64,000 nt of DNA from Tolypeutes matacus (GCA_026826555.1 JAKSZT010053883.1:26314579-26378578); one strand, 5' to 3'; positions 13,120 to 25,287 are shown, counted from the first letter of the stretch. Numbers and translations: made by a program. The notes: generated by a model not told the origin, from the letters alone.

Positions 13120-15846
13120 TCTAATTTTCTTTTTAAATGTGTTCAGTTTAGAGTTGATAACATCTATTGAAGTTTTTTTTTTTTACTTTAATGACTGAAA
13201 TTTTCATTTCCAAGATTTTTTTTCCCCAAGATTTTTAATGATTTTTTTTTTATTTCTAAATGTTCACGTTTCATTTCTACCTTTTTTGTTTGATAATTTC
13301 TTTCTTTTTTTAATGGATGTTATTACTTGTTTTTTTAGAGCTTATGTCTTTTTTTCTGGTAATGTCAGGGACATAGCACCTCATAAATGGTGAACAGCTT
13401 GGCTGAATTCTTGGTTTGCACATACTCCAGTATCCATAGGCCTAATGCTTGATAAAAAGAGTTATTGCTTAATAAGTACAGAGTATTTATTATGGATGAT
13501 TAAAAAGTTCTGGAAATAGTGGTGATGGTTACACAACATTGTGAATGTAATGCAACTGAATAGCACAATTAAAAATGGTTAAAATGGGCTCTGCCCTGTT
13601 TAAGATAGCAGAGTGAGATGCTTCAGGGCTCTTCCCCACCTCCCTGAATCTTCAACTAGCAAGAATTGGCAGAAAAGTGTTCCAGCAAACAGTTAAAGGA
13701 CTGCAGTGACAGGGCGAGCTCTGATTCAAGAAAAAGACTATTAAAAGCAGTACGAAAAAAACAATATAACAAAAGAAAGAGGAAAAAAAAAAAAATATAT
13801 ATATATATATATATAAGCAGTAGGATCCTCTGGCACTCTGGCTGCTCCCTCCCCTTCCCTTACCAGCTCAGCCAGAGCCAGTCAGCACACTCAGTGTGGA
13901 TCCCTGGTCCTGGTTCTGGAGGGAGCAGAGTAACCCTCAAGCGCATGCTGGGAGCACGCATGTTTGGCCTAATCTGTCTGGTGGTAGCCTTAGAGACTCA
14001 TTCCAGAACTTGCCCCCTGTGTAGAAGGTAGCTCATGGAACTCTCGTATGGAACCCTTCTACTGAACACTGTGGGATAGAAGTGAAGTCATGCTGCCTGG
14101 GCAAGTGATTGCTGGCTGTAGGATATATAGTGCGGTGCCTGGTGCCTGAGGAAACTGTTTCTGAGGGAAGGGGAGACATTCAGAACCGTGTAAATAGGAG
14201 AATTCCTAAGTCCACATGTGCATAGCCAAGATAAGATACATGTGCAGAAAGGATCAGGGATGCTCCTACACCTCAGTCTAAATTCCAGCAATAACACATT
14301 AAAATATCAAAATGTCCTGGTACCAATAAAAAGTCACAAAACATACAAAGAAACAGAAAGTGATGGCACAAGCAAAGGATATTAAAGCATTAGAAACCAT
14401 GAGGAGGACTAGACCTGGGATATACCAGACAAATACTTAAAAAAGAAAAAAAAGGTCCTAAATATGCTCAAAAGGCTAAAGGAAAATATGGACAAAGAAC
14501 TAAAGGAAATCAAGAAAACAACAGATGAACACAAAGAGAAAATAAACAGAGAGAAGGAAATTATTGAAAAGGAACCAAACAGAGTTGAAGACCACAGTAA
14601 CAGAAATTAAAAATTCCCTGGAGCTTAAAGGAGCTGGCAGAAGAAAGAATCAGTGAATCTGAAGATAAGACAATTGAAATCATCTAGTCTGAGGAGCAGA
14701 AAGAGAAAAGAATGAAGAAAAGTGAACAGATCCTGAGGAACCTGTGGGACACCATCAAGTGTACAATTGTATGCATTGTGGGAGTCCCAGAAGGAGAAGA
14801 GAGAAAGGGGCAGAGAATATTGAAGGAAATAATGGCTAACTTCCCAAATTTAACAAAAGACATGAATCTACACATCCAAGATGTTTAACAAACTCCAAAC
14901 AGGATAAACCCAAATAGACTCATGCCATAGCATATTATAATCAAACTGTCAAATGCCGAGGATTAAGAGAAAATTCTGAAAGCTGTAAGAGAGAGGCAAT
15001 GTGTCACATAAAAGGGAGCCTCAATAAGATTAAGTGCCGATTTTTCATTGGAAACTATTGAGGCAAGAAGGCAGTGGTATGACATACTTAAAGTGCTGAA
15101 GGCAAAAATTTGCCAGCCAAGAATTCTATATTTGGCAAAATTTTCTTTCAAAAATGAGGGCGAGATTAAGACATTCCCTGATAAAGAAAAGCTGAGGGAG
15201 TTTGTCATCATTAAAGAGAGTTCTTCAGGTTGAAAGGGAAGGACAATAGACAATAGATTGAAGCCATGAAAAAATAAAGATCTCCAGTGAGGAGAACGAC
15301 ATGGGTAAATAAATGCCAGTACTATTGTATTTTTGGTTGGTAATGCCACCATTTACTTTCCTACAGGATCTAAAAGGCAAATTCATAAAATGTAATGGTA
15401 AATCAGTGGTTTTGGACTCATAACATAGAAACATATAAAGGTGGAAGGAATGGAGGGGTATAGGAACTTAGCTTACATATGCTATTGAAGTTAAGTTGGC
15501 ATCAAAGTAAACAAGATATATATTTTTATAGATTTTTAAAAAACCTATAATCTTGTTAAACATTTAGAATGTTAAATTTCAGCCCCATAGTAATTCAAAG
15601 AAAGTATCAGAGAATACGCAAGCTCATAGAGACAGAATTATTAGAGTACATGTTACCAGAGGCAGGGGGTAGTGGGAATGAAGAGTTAATGCATAATGGA
15701 TGCAGGATTTCTGTTTAGGGAGGTGGGAAAGTTTGAGTAATGGAAGATGGTGAGGGTACTGTAATATTGTGACTAATTCCATTGAATAGTATGCTTGGGA
15801 GTGGTTGAGATGGGAATGTTTTTGTTGTCTCTAGAAAGAAAGAAAG

Positions 15847-16208
15847 GGAAGCGAATGTGGCTCAAGCAGTTGGTCGCCTGCCTACCGCAAGGGAAGTCCC
15901 AGGTTTGGTTCCTGGTAGCTGCTAAAGAAGATGAGCAAGACAGTGAGCTGACATAACAGGCTATCATGGCAAGGTGATGCAATGAGGAGACACAACAAGG
16001 AAACACAATGAGAGACACAACAAGCAGGGAGCAGATGTGGCTGAAATGATTGGGTGCCTCCCTCCCACATGGGAGGTCCCAGGTTTGGCTCCTGGTGCCT
16101 CCTAAAAAAAAAAAAGAGCAGCAGCAGACACAGAAAGCACAAAAGGAACAGACATGGCAAGTGCAAACAACAGGGGGAGAGGAGAAATAAATATATAAAA
16201 TAAATCTT
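15847..16208 (+). mobile_element. dimeric tRNA-derived SINE
   Basis: Two different tRNA-like heads in the same orientation (from 15847 and from about 16027), each with A-box and B-box-like segments, ending '(aaat)aaatcttta'. A perfect 15-bp TSD, tagaaagaaagaaag, lies at 15832-15846 and 16209-16223, so the dimer inserted as one unit. Confidence 0.9.
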
Positions 16209-16281
16209 TAGAAAGAAAGAAAGAGGGAGGGAGGGAAAGAAAGAGGGAGGAAGGGAAAGAAAGAGGGAGAGAGGGAAAGAA
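16209..16281 (+). repeat. GA-rich minisatellite
   Basis: About three tandem copies of a roughly 24-bp unit (gggaaagaaagagggaggga type), a pure purine tract immediately after the dimeric SINE. It probably expanded from the GAAA-rich target site. Confidence 0.9.
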
Positions 16282-16754
16282 AGTAACTAAAGAGAATGGC
16301 AATTAAAGCAATAGATGATCAAGGAGGAGAAAAGACTCAAAGGGACAGTATTGGGACATATGAAAAACTGGAATATGGGCTGTAAACTTTCTATCAATGT
16401 TAAATTTCCTAACCTTGATAACTGTACTTGAAAAGACAGTTACATAAGTGTTGTTTTTAGGAAATGTGCATGGCAGTATTAAATGTTCAAGGAGCATGAG
16501 GTATACAACTACATTCAAGTGTTCAGAAAACAGACTGATAAATAGACTAATAGACCAGCAGACAGACAAAAAGATAGAAAGATGGACAGATAGATAAATG
16601 AAAGAGAGAGAGAAAGAGAGAAAGAAAAAAGAATGATATGGGAAATGTGGCAAAAAGTTAAAATTGGTGGATCTGGGTCTAAGGGGCATGTTGGAATTCT
16701 TTGCACAGGTTTGTATTATTTTTGTAACTGTCCCGTAAGTTAAAAAGTATTTAA

Positions 16755-17096
16755 AATGGGAAACAGATGTGGCTTAGGCAACTGGGCTCTCGTTTACCAC
16801 GGGAGGTCACTGGTTCAGATCCTGGTACCTCCTAAAGAAGACAGCGAGTTGGCATGATGGGCAGGCTCGGCAAACTGACGCAACAAGAGACGTGGGGAGG
16901 AAAAACAGAATGAGAGACACAAACAAGCAGGGAGAGGAGGTGGCTCAAGAGATTAGGCACTTCCCTCCCACATCAGAAGTCCCAGATTCAGCTCAAGGTA
17001 CCTCATAAAGAAGCAAGGAAGACAAACAGACACAGCAAGTAAAAAAACCAAGGGGGTGGGGAGAAATAAATAAAATAAATCTTTAAAAAAAAAAAA
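16755..17096 (+). mobile_element. dimeric tRNA-derived SINE, older copy
   Basis: Same two-head architecture as 15847-16208 ('gggaaacagatgtggctta' and, from about 16930, 'gggagaggaggtggctcaag'), ending in 'ataaaatctttaaaaaaaa'. More substitutions than the neighbouring copy suggest greater age. Confidence 0.85.
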
Positions 17097-17405
17097 AGTT
17101 AAGAAAATGTTTGAAATGGTCAAATTTATTTTATATATATTTTCTTACAATTAAAAAAAAAAATCCTCAAAGATCCAGGTAGTTGGGCAATAATGCCCCA
17201 CCCCCTAACTCCAATTTTCTTGAGGGATAGTGTGGGGATAGGAAAAGGGAAAAAGCCCAACTTTGTATGCCCTGGCTCCAAGCAGTAAGCCTGATTTGTC
17301 CCAACTATCCACTTCTAGACCGGAGTCCAGCAGACCTATAATTTCTGCCCAACTCACCAATTTGTATTTCAATTGTGTTTCTCTTAAAAGAGGGATGTTT
17401 ATCTT

Positions 17406-17505
17406 TTTTTTTTTTTTTTTTTTTTTTTTTTAGGAGGTATGGGAGATCAAACCCGGGACCTCGTACATGGGAAACAGGTGCTCAACTGAGTTATACCCGC
17501 TCCCT
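17406..17505 (-). mobile_element. SINE monomer
   Basis: Poly(T) then antisense head 'taggaggtatgggagatcaaacccgggacc' ending 'gagttatacccgctccc'. The flanking ttatctt/ctatctt is a probable short TSD. Confidence 0.8.
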
Positions 17506-17634
17506 ATCTTGTTTTTGAACCTGGTTTCTTACTTTTATATGTTTATCTATCATCGTTATGTGTTTGGAGCAGAGGGAGTGCATCAAAGTGTGCACTTAGA
17601 AAGCCAAGGCCTTTTTGTTTTGTTTTGTTTTGTT

Positions 17635-17703
17635 TTTAGGAGGTACCAGGGATCAAACCCAGGTCCTTGTACATGGGAAGCAGGTGCTCAATCATCTGCT
17701 CCC
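17635..17703 (-). mobile_element. SINE monomer, partial
   Basis: (TTTTG)n tail followed by antisense 'taggaggtaccagggatcaaacccagg' and ending 'gctcaatcatctgctccc'. Same family as the copy 130 bp upstream. Confidence 0.75.
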
Positions 17704-17879
17704 AAGCCAAGTTCTTTTAATTTCACTTTTGTATATAGAGAAAGATCTAGTGACTTTGAAGGAAGTTAGCTTTATTTATTTATCCCATCTTCCCATCCCA
17801 TCTTAACATCTAGGAAAATAAAGATCTTCCTTGTTTTATTCACTACTATAACTCCAATGTCAATATATATTTTCATGGC

Positions 17880-18180
17880 TCACTCCCTCACCTTCTTTAG
17901 GTCTCTGTCTAATGTCATCTTATCAAGGAAGACTTCCCTAATTACCCTATTTAAATAGAAACCCCACACACATCCCTGAGAATTTTCTCTTCCCCAGATG
18001 CCCCCTTTATTTTTCTTTGTAGCACCTATCACCATCTGATATACTATGTACATTAATGTGTTTACTTGTTTACCATCTGTATTCTCAGGAAAACCCCATG
18101 AGTATAGGCACTTTTGTTTTACTTTATTTTTGCACACCCAGCACCTAGAACAGTGCTTAGCATATAAGAAGCATACATAA
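17880..18180 (+). repeat. L2 LINE 3' end
   Basis: L2-type 3' terminus: 'aaggaagacttccctaattac', then 'cacccagcacctagaacagtgc' and 'agaagcatacataaatacc'. A related short L2 piece lies near 18690-18800. Both are ancient and non-coding, in YARS1 intron 3. Confidence 0.75.
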
Positions 18181-18214
18181 ATACCTGTAGATTGAATGTA
18201 AAAATGAAAGAAAC

Positions 18215-18400
18215 CTCAGGCACTCTACTAAGGCTGTAGAAGCAAGAGACCTGGGTTCACCTTCTAGCTTTTCTACTTACTAGCTGTATGAATTTGGGAA
18301 AGTAAAATCTGACTCTATTTTCTTATCAGTGAACTATCAGTGAACAACTTCCTTTGAAAAGTTGCTGTGAGGGTTGAAATGTAAAAGGGCCTAGTAAAGT
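18215..18400 (+). repeat. MIR SINE
   Basis: 'ctgtagaagcaagagacctgggttcaccttctagc' then 'cttactagctgtatgaatttggg' and 'gttgctgtgagggttgaaatg' follow the MIR consensus order. Confidence 0.85.
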
Positions 18401-18951
18401 AATTGATATATGGTATGTAGTTATAAAGGTTTATTTGAGAGGTTTTAAAATTTTTTAAATGTGGAGACTAAGAGACACCATGGGGAATTAGGAAATAGGA
18501 AAGTAAAAAGTTAGGATACAAAATTCTATCTGTGGTAACATTACAAACATGAATAAAATTGACAAAGATAGGAAGCAATAAAGGTTGTTGGGGCAGGTGG
18601 GAAATAAGTAAAATATTTTTCTTTTATATTTCTTTTAACGTTATTTGCTGAGGCTGGAAGGAAAAGGGGAGGCTAAGTTGTTTATCATCATTCTCCCATA
18701 TACTGTGAACTCTGCAAGACCAAGGATTTTGCCAACCTTACATTTATATCTCCAGTAAATAGAATAATACTTAGGCATTCATTAGTCATATGTTGCTGAT
18801 GGATGAAATAAAGGACAAAGGGTATAAAGATTTTAATGGTCCTTAATAGGTAGAGCCAAACAGCTTCTAATCCAAATTTAAAGAATACCTGACCTCCACA
18901 GGTATGTAATTAGCTAGAAGCAACAGAGCCATGAGGAGGGTGGAGCACTTA

Positions 18952-19179
<228 letters not shown>

Positions 19180-19239
19180 TCAAAGCCTACACTGGGATCT
19201 TTCAGTTTTGTGAACAATAAATCCCTCCTTTTTTGCTTA

Positions 19240-19515
<276 letters not shown>

Positions 19516-19960
19516 TTAATGTTGGTGCCCTACCTTGCTCAGTGCTGGGGATGAGTCCAGCATCCCTTACCGTGTGACAAGAAAGACAAAGGCCTGTATC
19601 ACCTGGGATCCAGGGTAACAGCCAACAGGGAGGCCCAGCCAGGCTCTCAAAGCTGATTGAGCAGGAAACAGAGGTGGCTCAAGCGAGTAGGCACCTCCCT
19701 CCCACATTCACTCAGCAAAGCCCACTTTGAATCTTAGAACTGACCAGACCAGAAACATGGGAAAATGGAGATTGAAAGAAACACCTTTATGGAAAGGTTT
19801 GCTGATGAGCACCATCTGCTAGCTGGCCAGGAAACCGCAAGGAGAAAAAACTACTTTTAGGTCTGTCATTAGCCCCATCTCCTTGAAGAAAATCTGTGCC
19901 AGATCAGTGAGTCCCTGGCCCAATTTCGATAACTTAAGCTGGGTAAAAAAAACTTTCTTT

Positions 19961-20046
19961 TTTTTTTTTAGGAAGTACCAGGGAATGAACCCAGGACTTC
20001 ATACATAGGAAACAGGTGCTCAAACCACTAAGCTACACACGCTCCC
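19961..20046 (-). mobile_element. SINE monomer
   Basis: T-run then antisense 'taggaagtaccagggaatgaacccagg' and 'aaaccactaagctacacacgctcccc'. Same family as 17406-17505. A 45-bp fragment of the dimeric SINE family also sits at about 19660-19705. Confidence 0.75.
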
Positions 20047-20467
20047 CAAAGCTGGGCAATTTTAAAGACTCAAAATAAGTTGAACCAAAAATCGAAAAAG
20101 AGCTGCGGGGAAGAAGAAAAAAAAACACTAGGCAAGAGAGAGAAATTAACCATCAGAGTAAATTCACCAACATATTCAGATGCCTAAACATCAGCAAAAA
20201 ATTACAAGCCATACTAAGAAACAGGAAGAGATGGCCCAGCCAAAGGAATAAACCAAATGTCATGACAAGATACAGGATTTAAGACAACTAATCAATGATA
20301 ATCACACAAATCTCCTAAATCAATTCAAAGAATTGAAGGACAATATGACTAAAGGGATAAAGGACAGTAAGAAGATACTGGGTGAGCATAAAGAACAATT
20401 TGAAAGAAAAGTAACAAAGCTTATGGGAATGAAAGGTACAATGGATGAGATAAAAAAGACATTAGAC

Positions 20468-20754
20468 GGAAGCGGCTGTGGCTCAATCAGTAGGGCTCCC
20501 GTTTACCATATGGGAGGCCCCGGGTTCGGTTCCCGGGGCCTCCTGGTGAAGGCAAGTCCGCCCGCACGGCGTGGTTAGCTGACCCAGCAAGCACAAGCAG
20601 CAAGGGGGGGATAAATGAATAAATAAATAAAATCTTAAAAAAAATATATATATATATTAGGGGGGTCGGATGTGGCTCAACTGGTTGGGCGTCCGTCTCC
20701 CATATGGAGGGACCCGGGTTCAATCCCCGGGACCTCCCGGTAAAAAAAAAAAAA
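20468..20754 (+). mobile_element. SINE heterodimer: DAS-III plus short SINE
   Basis: A DAS-III copy (20468 to about 20640, then a (TA)n tail) is followed directly by a short SINE (from 20660, 'ggtcggatgtggctcaactgg') with its own A-tail. A single 15-bp TSD, aaaaaagacattaga, at 20452-20466 and 20755-20769 flanks the pair. No separate duplication is obvious at the junction. Confidence 0.9.
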
Positions 20755-21777
20755 AAAAAAGACATTAGAGAAACATAACAACAGATATGAATTGCTTGAA
20801 GACAGAATTAGTGATTTCGAGGACAGAATAGCTAAACTGGAAAAGAAAAAACAGAAAGAGAAAAGAATGGAACAGGGTTATAGAGAATTAAGTGACAATG
20901 TGAAATGCACAAATATATGCATTATCAGTGTCCCAGAAGGAGAAGAGAATGGAAAAGGGGCAGAAAGAATATTTGAGGAAATCATGACCAAAAACTTCCC
21001 AACCCTCATGAAAGACATAAAGATCAATAATCAAGAGGACAGCACATCCCAAGCAGAATAAACCCAAACAGACATACTCTGAGACAACTACTATTCAGAA
21101 TGACAAATATTAGAGATAAATAGAGGATTCTGGAAGCAGCAAGAGAAAAGCAAAGCATCATATACAAGGGAATCTCAATAAGATAAGTGCTAACCTCTCA
21201 TCAGAAACTATGGAGGTGAGAAGAAAGTGGTATGATGTATTTAAGGTACAGAAAAACTGCCAGCCCAGAATTTTGTATCCAGCAAAAACTCCTTCAAAAA
21301 TGATAGTGAGTTTAAAGTCTTCACAGATTAACAAAAAATGAGAGAGTATGTTACCAAAAGACTAGAACTACAAGGGATACTAAAGGGAGTGCTGAAGCTT
21401 AAAAGGAAAAAACAAGGGCAACAAACTTGGAGAAGAGTATAGAAATGAACATTATTAGGAAGGGTAAATTCCAGGGTAAAAAGATAGATAATATTATGAT
21501 ATGACAATGGAAAGCTAAAGGATAAAATGGATGAAGTAAGTAATGCCTGTACAGTAACAATATTGAATGTTAATAGCTTGAACTCCCCAATCAAAAGACA
21601 TTGATAGAATGGATAAAAAAAAAATGAGCCATCTATATGCTGTCTACAAGAGGCTCACCTCAGTTGTAAGGACACAACCAGGTTGAAAGTGGAAGGTTGT
21701 AAAAAGATATTCCACACAAATAGTAACCAAAAAAAGAGCTGGAGTAGCGATATTAATATCGGATAAAATAGATTTTA

Positions 21778-22120
21778 GGGAAGTGGATGTGGCTCAAGTG
21801 ATTGGGCTTCCACCTACCACATGGGAGGTCCCGGTGCCTCCTGGAGAAGGCAAGCTGGCACAGCGGGAAGGCACAGCAAGCTGATGCAACAAGATGACAC
21901 AACAAAAGAGACACAGAGAGGAAAGACAATGAGATACACAACAAACCAGGGAGTTGAGATGGCTCAGGTGATTGAACGCCTCTCTTCCACATGGGAGGTC
22001 CTGGGTTCAGTTCCCTGTGCCTTCTAAAGGGAAGATGAGTAGACACAAATGGACACAAAGAACAGACAGTAACTGCAAACAATGAGGGCGGGGGGTGATA
22101 AATAAAATAAATCTTTTAGA
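21778..22120 (+). mobile_element. dimeric tRNA-derived SINE
   Basis: Two heads ('gggaagtggatgtggctcaag' and, from about 21949, 'gggagttgagatggctcagg') and an 'aaataaaataaatctttt' tail. It is flanked by aaaatagatttta (21765-21777) and aaaacagatttta (22121-22133), a 13-bp TSD with one difference. Confidence 0.88.
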
Positions 22121-22166
22121 AAAACAGATTTTAAATGCAAAACTATTATAAGGGATGAAGAAGGTC

Positions 22167-22170
22167 ATTA

Positions 22171-22192
<22 letters not shown>
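22167..22192. repeat. (TA)n microsatellite
   Basis: About 13 pure TA units at the tail of a DAS-III SINE. The undisturbed target has only 'attatatatta', so the tract expanded after insertion. Confidence 0.9.
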
Positions 22193-22207
<15 letters not shown>

Positions 22208-22377
22208 AAGATTTTATTTATTTATTCATTTATCCCCCCCTTGCTGCTTGTGATCGCTGGGTCAGCTAACCACGCCGTGCGGGCGGGCTTGCCTTCACCA
22301 GGAGGCCCTGGGAACGGAACCCGGGGCCTCCCATATGGTAAACGGGAGCCCTACTGATTGAGCCACAGCCGCTTCCC
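22193..22377 (-). mobile_element. DAS-III SINE
   Basis: Full antisense copy in L1 ORF2. The target words 'gtcattatatat' occur on both sides (22157-22168 and 22380-22391). Confidence 0.92.
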
Positions 22378-22689
22378 CAGTCATTATATATTAATGAAAG
22401 GGGCAATTCAGCAAGAAGAAATAACTATACTAAATATTTATGCACCTAACCTGAGCACCCCAAAATACATGAGGCATACACTGGCAAAACTGAAGGGAGA
22501 AATAGATGTCTCTACAATAATAGTTGGAGACTTCAATACATCACTCTCAGTTTTGGATATAACACCTTGATAGAGTATAAATAAACAGAGAGCTTGAATA
22601 ATATGATAAATGAAATAGACCTAACAGAAATTTATAGAGCATTACACCCCAAAAAAGCAGGATATACATTCTTTATTATTATTATTATT

Positions 22690-22798
22690 TTAAATTATTA
22701 TTTATTTATTTATTTTTTAGGAGGTACCAGGGATTGAACCCAGGACTTAGCACATGGGAAGCAGGCACTCAAACCACTGAACTACATTCGTTCCCCAG
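22690..22798 (-). mobile_element. SINE monomer in L1
   Basis: (TTA)n/(TTTA)n tail then antisense 'taggaggtaccagggattgaacccagg' ending 'ctgaactacattcgttcccc'. L1 ORF2 is present on both sides. Confidence 0.82.
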
Positions 22799-23055
22799 GA
22801 TAGACCATATGTTGGGTCAGAAGACAGGTCTCAATAAATTTAAAAATATTGAAATTGTACAAAACACTTTCTCTGATCATAACAGAATGAAGCTAGAAAT
22901 CAATAATGGATGTAAAGAGAGAAAATCCACAAATATATGGAGTTTAAACAACACTCTTAAATAATTAATGGGTCAAAGAAGAAATTGTAAGAGAATTCAG
23001 TTAATATCTTGAGACGAATGAAAAGAGAATACAACATATCAAAACCTATGGGACA

Positions 23056-23247
23056 TGGGAAGCGGCTGTGGCTCAATCAGTAGGGCTCCCGTTTACCATA
23101 TGGGAGGCCCCGGGTTCGGTTCCCAGGGCCTCCTGGTGAAGGCAAGCCTGCCCGCACGGTGTGGTTAGCTGACCCAGCGAGCACAAGCAGCAAGCAGGGG
23201 ATAAATGAATAAATAAATAAAATCTTAAAAAACAAACAAACAAAAAA
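23056..23247 (+). mobile_element. DAS-III SINE
   Basis: Near-consensus copy in L1 ORF2 with an (AAAC)n tail. A perfect 15-bp TSD, aaaacctatgggaca, lies at 23041-23055 and 23248-23262. Confidence 0.95.
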
Positions 23248-23337
23248 AAAACCTATGGGACACTGCAAAGGCAATGCTGAGAGGGAAATTTATGGGCCTC
23301 AATGCCACTGACCCCACAGAAATTATTATTATTATTT

Positions 23338-23777
23338 ATTTTTTTTTTTTTTAAATTTATTTATTTTTATTCATTTTAACATCCCCCTCCCACCCTGGTT
23401 TTGCTTTTTTTGTGTCCATCTGCTGGGCAATTCTCTGTGTCTGTTTCCTGCCCTCTCCTCTCATCCTTCTCCTCCTGCCTTCGCCAGGATTCAATCCTCG
23501 GAACCTCCAATTTGGGAAAGAGGCGTCCTACCGCCTGCGCCACCTTAGTTCCAGGTTTTTTGGCACATCTCATCTTGGCTCTCCTTTGTGTCACTCTCTT
23601 GTTACATCATCATCTTGCTGTGTGGCTTGGCGGTGCACCCATGTATGGGGCCTGACGGCCCACACGCCTTCTATATTTTCTTTTTTTTTCTTTTTACCGG
23701 GAGGTCCCAGGGATCAAACCCAGGTCCCTCCCTATGGGAGACGGACGCCCAACCATTTGAGCCACATTCATCCCCCA
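23338..23777 (-). mobile_element. composite two-headed SINE, about 440 bp (copy 1)
   Basis: In its sense direction (minus strand) it has a short-SINE head (from 23777), an A-rich link, a GC-rich linker, a second tRNA-like head (about 23540-23485) and a tail with 'aatgaataaaaataaataaa'. The same order is found at 47025-47452 and 59022-59443. It is inserted in L1. Confidence 0.85.
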
Positions 23778-24359
23778 GCTACATCTCTTAAGGTTGACCA
23801 AAGATACCCAGAGTTACAGTCATTTCCCATACAGGATGGACATAAAATAAATCAGACTTGGTTTATTACCAGCATTCTATAAACCAGACCTAGGGAAAAA
23901 AATTAGGTCTGGGGACACATGCATGGTTTCTAATATAGCGAATATTTAGCCTACCCTGATTATCACAAAATCAGGACAGCGAGAATATTCGCATCCACAG
24001 AAATTAGAGAGATCATAAAAGGATATTATGAACAAGTGTATGCCAAAAAACTAAACAATGTAGATGAGATGGGCAAATTCCTAGAAACACACGAACAACC
24101 TACTCTGACCCTAGAATAGAAGACCTCAACAAACCAATCACAAGAGTATATTCACGAAGTCATGCAACTATTACCACTAATTCCAGAACATTTTCGTCAC
24201 CTCAAAAAGAATACTAGTACCCATTAACAGTCATTCCCCATTCTCTCCTCTCCCTAGCCCTAGGGAAACACTAATCTACTTTTCTGTCACTATAGATCTG
24301 CCAATTCTCGATATTTCTTATAAAATAGACTCATACAATATTGTCCAATATTCTTTTTC

Positions 24360-24740
24360 TCTAGGTTTTGGCAGTGCTTTTCCCTCTACCTGACATGCCC
24401 CTCCCTCTTCTTCTGGTTAATTACTACTCCAGCAGTTCCTGGCAACAGTAGGAACTGTGAAAAAAACATGTGGAGTGAAGGCTTGCACGGCATCCTCCAG
24501 GATGCAGTTTAGAGGTCACTTCCTGAGGGAAGCCCTCCCTGGCACGCCCCCTTCCCTTCCCTTACTGCCTTTCAAAGCACCAAGTACAATTCATTCCGGT
24601 ACTTGCGTCTATTGTAATTAAGTGTTTGGGTTACAGATCATTTTTAACGTGTGATCCCCTCCAGAGAAGCTCTGGGAGGGCAGGGCCCTGACGTATTCCC
24701 CAGCGCCTAGCACCGCGCCTGGCACAATGAGGTGGTGGTG
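24360..24740 (+). repeat. L2 LINE 3' fragment
   Basis: L2 3'-end words in order: 'tgagggaagccctccctggc', 'gggcagggccctgacg' and 'ccccagcgcctagcac'. About 24135-24350 just before it is an L1M-type 3' fragment. This is the last repeat before the CpG island. Confidence 0.75.
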
Positions 24741-24970
24741 GTGGGGTCCTAGAATCAAAGCCTGCCTCCAACACAAGATGACTGCACGCAGGAGGTGAGA
24801 CCACTGTGATTTCTGTGGCACCCGACCGGCAGTGATGACTTCAGCCTCTCAGAGCTGCACCGGCGCGGAGAACTGGGCCCCACACATTTAAGACCCGGCC
24901 GTGGGACTCAGGATCGCAGGTCCACGGGCTCCCAGCCCCCATCCGCGCTGTTCCAACCCCGAGGCCCGAC

Positions 24971-25027
24971 CTGCAGGTTGCGGGTGATAAGGTGCAGCTT
25001 TTCCTCAGGGCTCGGAGAGTCTCCCAT
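24971..25027 (-). CDS. YARS1: YARS1 exon 1, coding part (residues 1-19)
   Basis: The start codon is at 25027-25025 in a strong context (gcggagccATGg). The exon encodes MGDSPSPEEKLHLITRNLQ and the donor GT follows at 24970-24969, phase 0 with exon 2. This is the N-terminal extension that precedes the catalytic fold of cytoplasmic tyrosyl-tRNA synthetase. Its 5' UTR is GC-rich with a CGG-type repeat (gcggcggcggcagcg) and probably starts near 25080-25200; the exact start site is not visible. Together the five exons here give 197 of about 528 residues. The rest of the catalytic domain, the anticodon-binding domain and the C-terminal EMAP-II-like domain lie outside the window. Confidence 0.95.
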
Positions 25028-25287
25028 GGCTCCGCCGTCACTGCCTCGAGTCCAGCCCGGCACCCGCGACCCTTCTTCAGTCGCTGCCGCCGCCGCGTGC
25101 AGAGAACTGTCACGCGGGCCCAGCCCAGGTTACATCAGCTGAACTCGTCGCTCGGCTTCGTTGGCCTGGGTCCTTTTCCCTGCTACGGCTGGGAAAGAGT
25201 CAGGCGCAGCGGAGAGTCGAGCAGGTCGATGAGACGGAAAGGGGAGGAGTCAGAAGGCAGGGTAGGAGGTGCGATGGAGGGGTTGCG

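Larger units (their letters stand above)
13580..16754 (+). mobile_element. long L1/HAL1-like element, 5' region to 3' end
   Basis: It begins 'ttaagatagcagagtgagatgcttcagg', like the 5' UTR of L1/HAL1 elements, and runs through a decayed ORF1-type region. That region includes 'gtgggagtcccagaaggagaagag', 'gaaataatggctaacttccc' and 'aagaattctatatttggcaaaa', with the frame at 15048-15233. It ends in a 3' region near 16740 matching 4421-5095. ORF1 is broken by stops, and no reverse transcriptase is seen within it, which is why HAL1 (ORF1-only) is favoured over L1. A dimeric SINE (15847-16208) is inserted. Confidence 0.7.
20050..24135 (+). mobile_element. L1 mosaic (5' region, ORF1, start of ORF2) split by seven SINE units
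   Basis: Sense L1 sequence: an ORF1 coiled-coil-like frame (20792-21061, reading MLEDRISDFEDRIAKLEKKK), an ORF1 C-terminal-like region, and the start of ORF2 from about 21560. ORF2 resumes between insertions at 22378, 22799 and 23253 and ends near 24130 ('caacctactctgacc'). Stops and frameshifts break both ORFs. It lies in YARS1 intron 1, antisense to the gene. Confidence 0.85.

Noticed and set aside
16102..16706. Ser/Leu/Phe-rich minus-strand frames near the GA-rich tract
   Set aside because: They translate a purine-rich simple repeat and L1/HAL1 3' sequence and have no conserved features.
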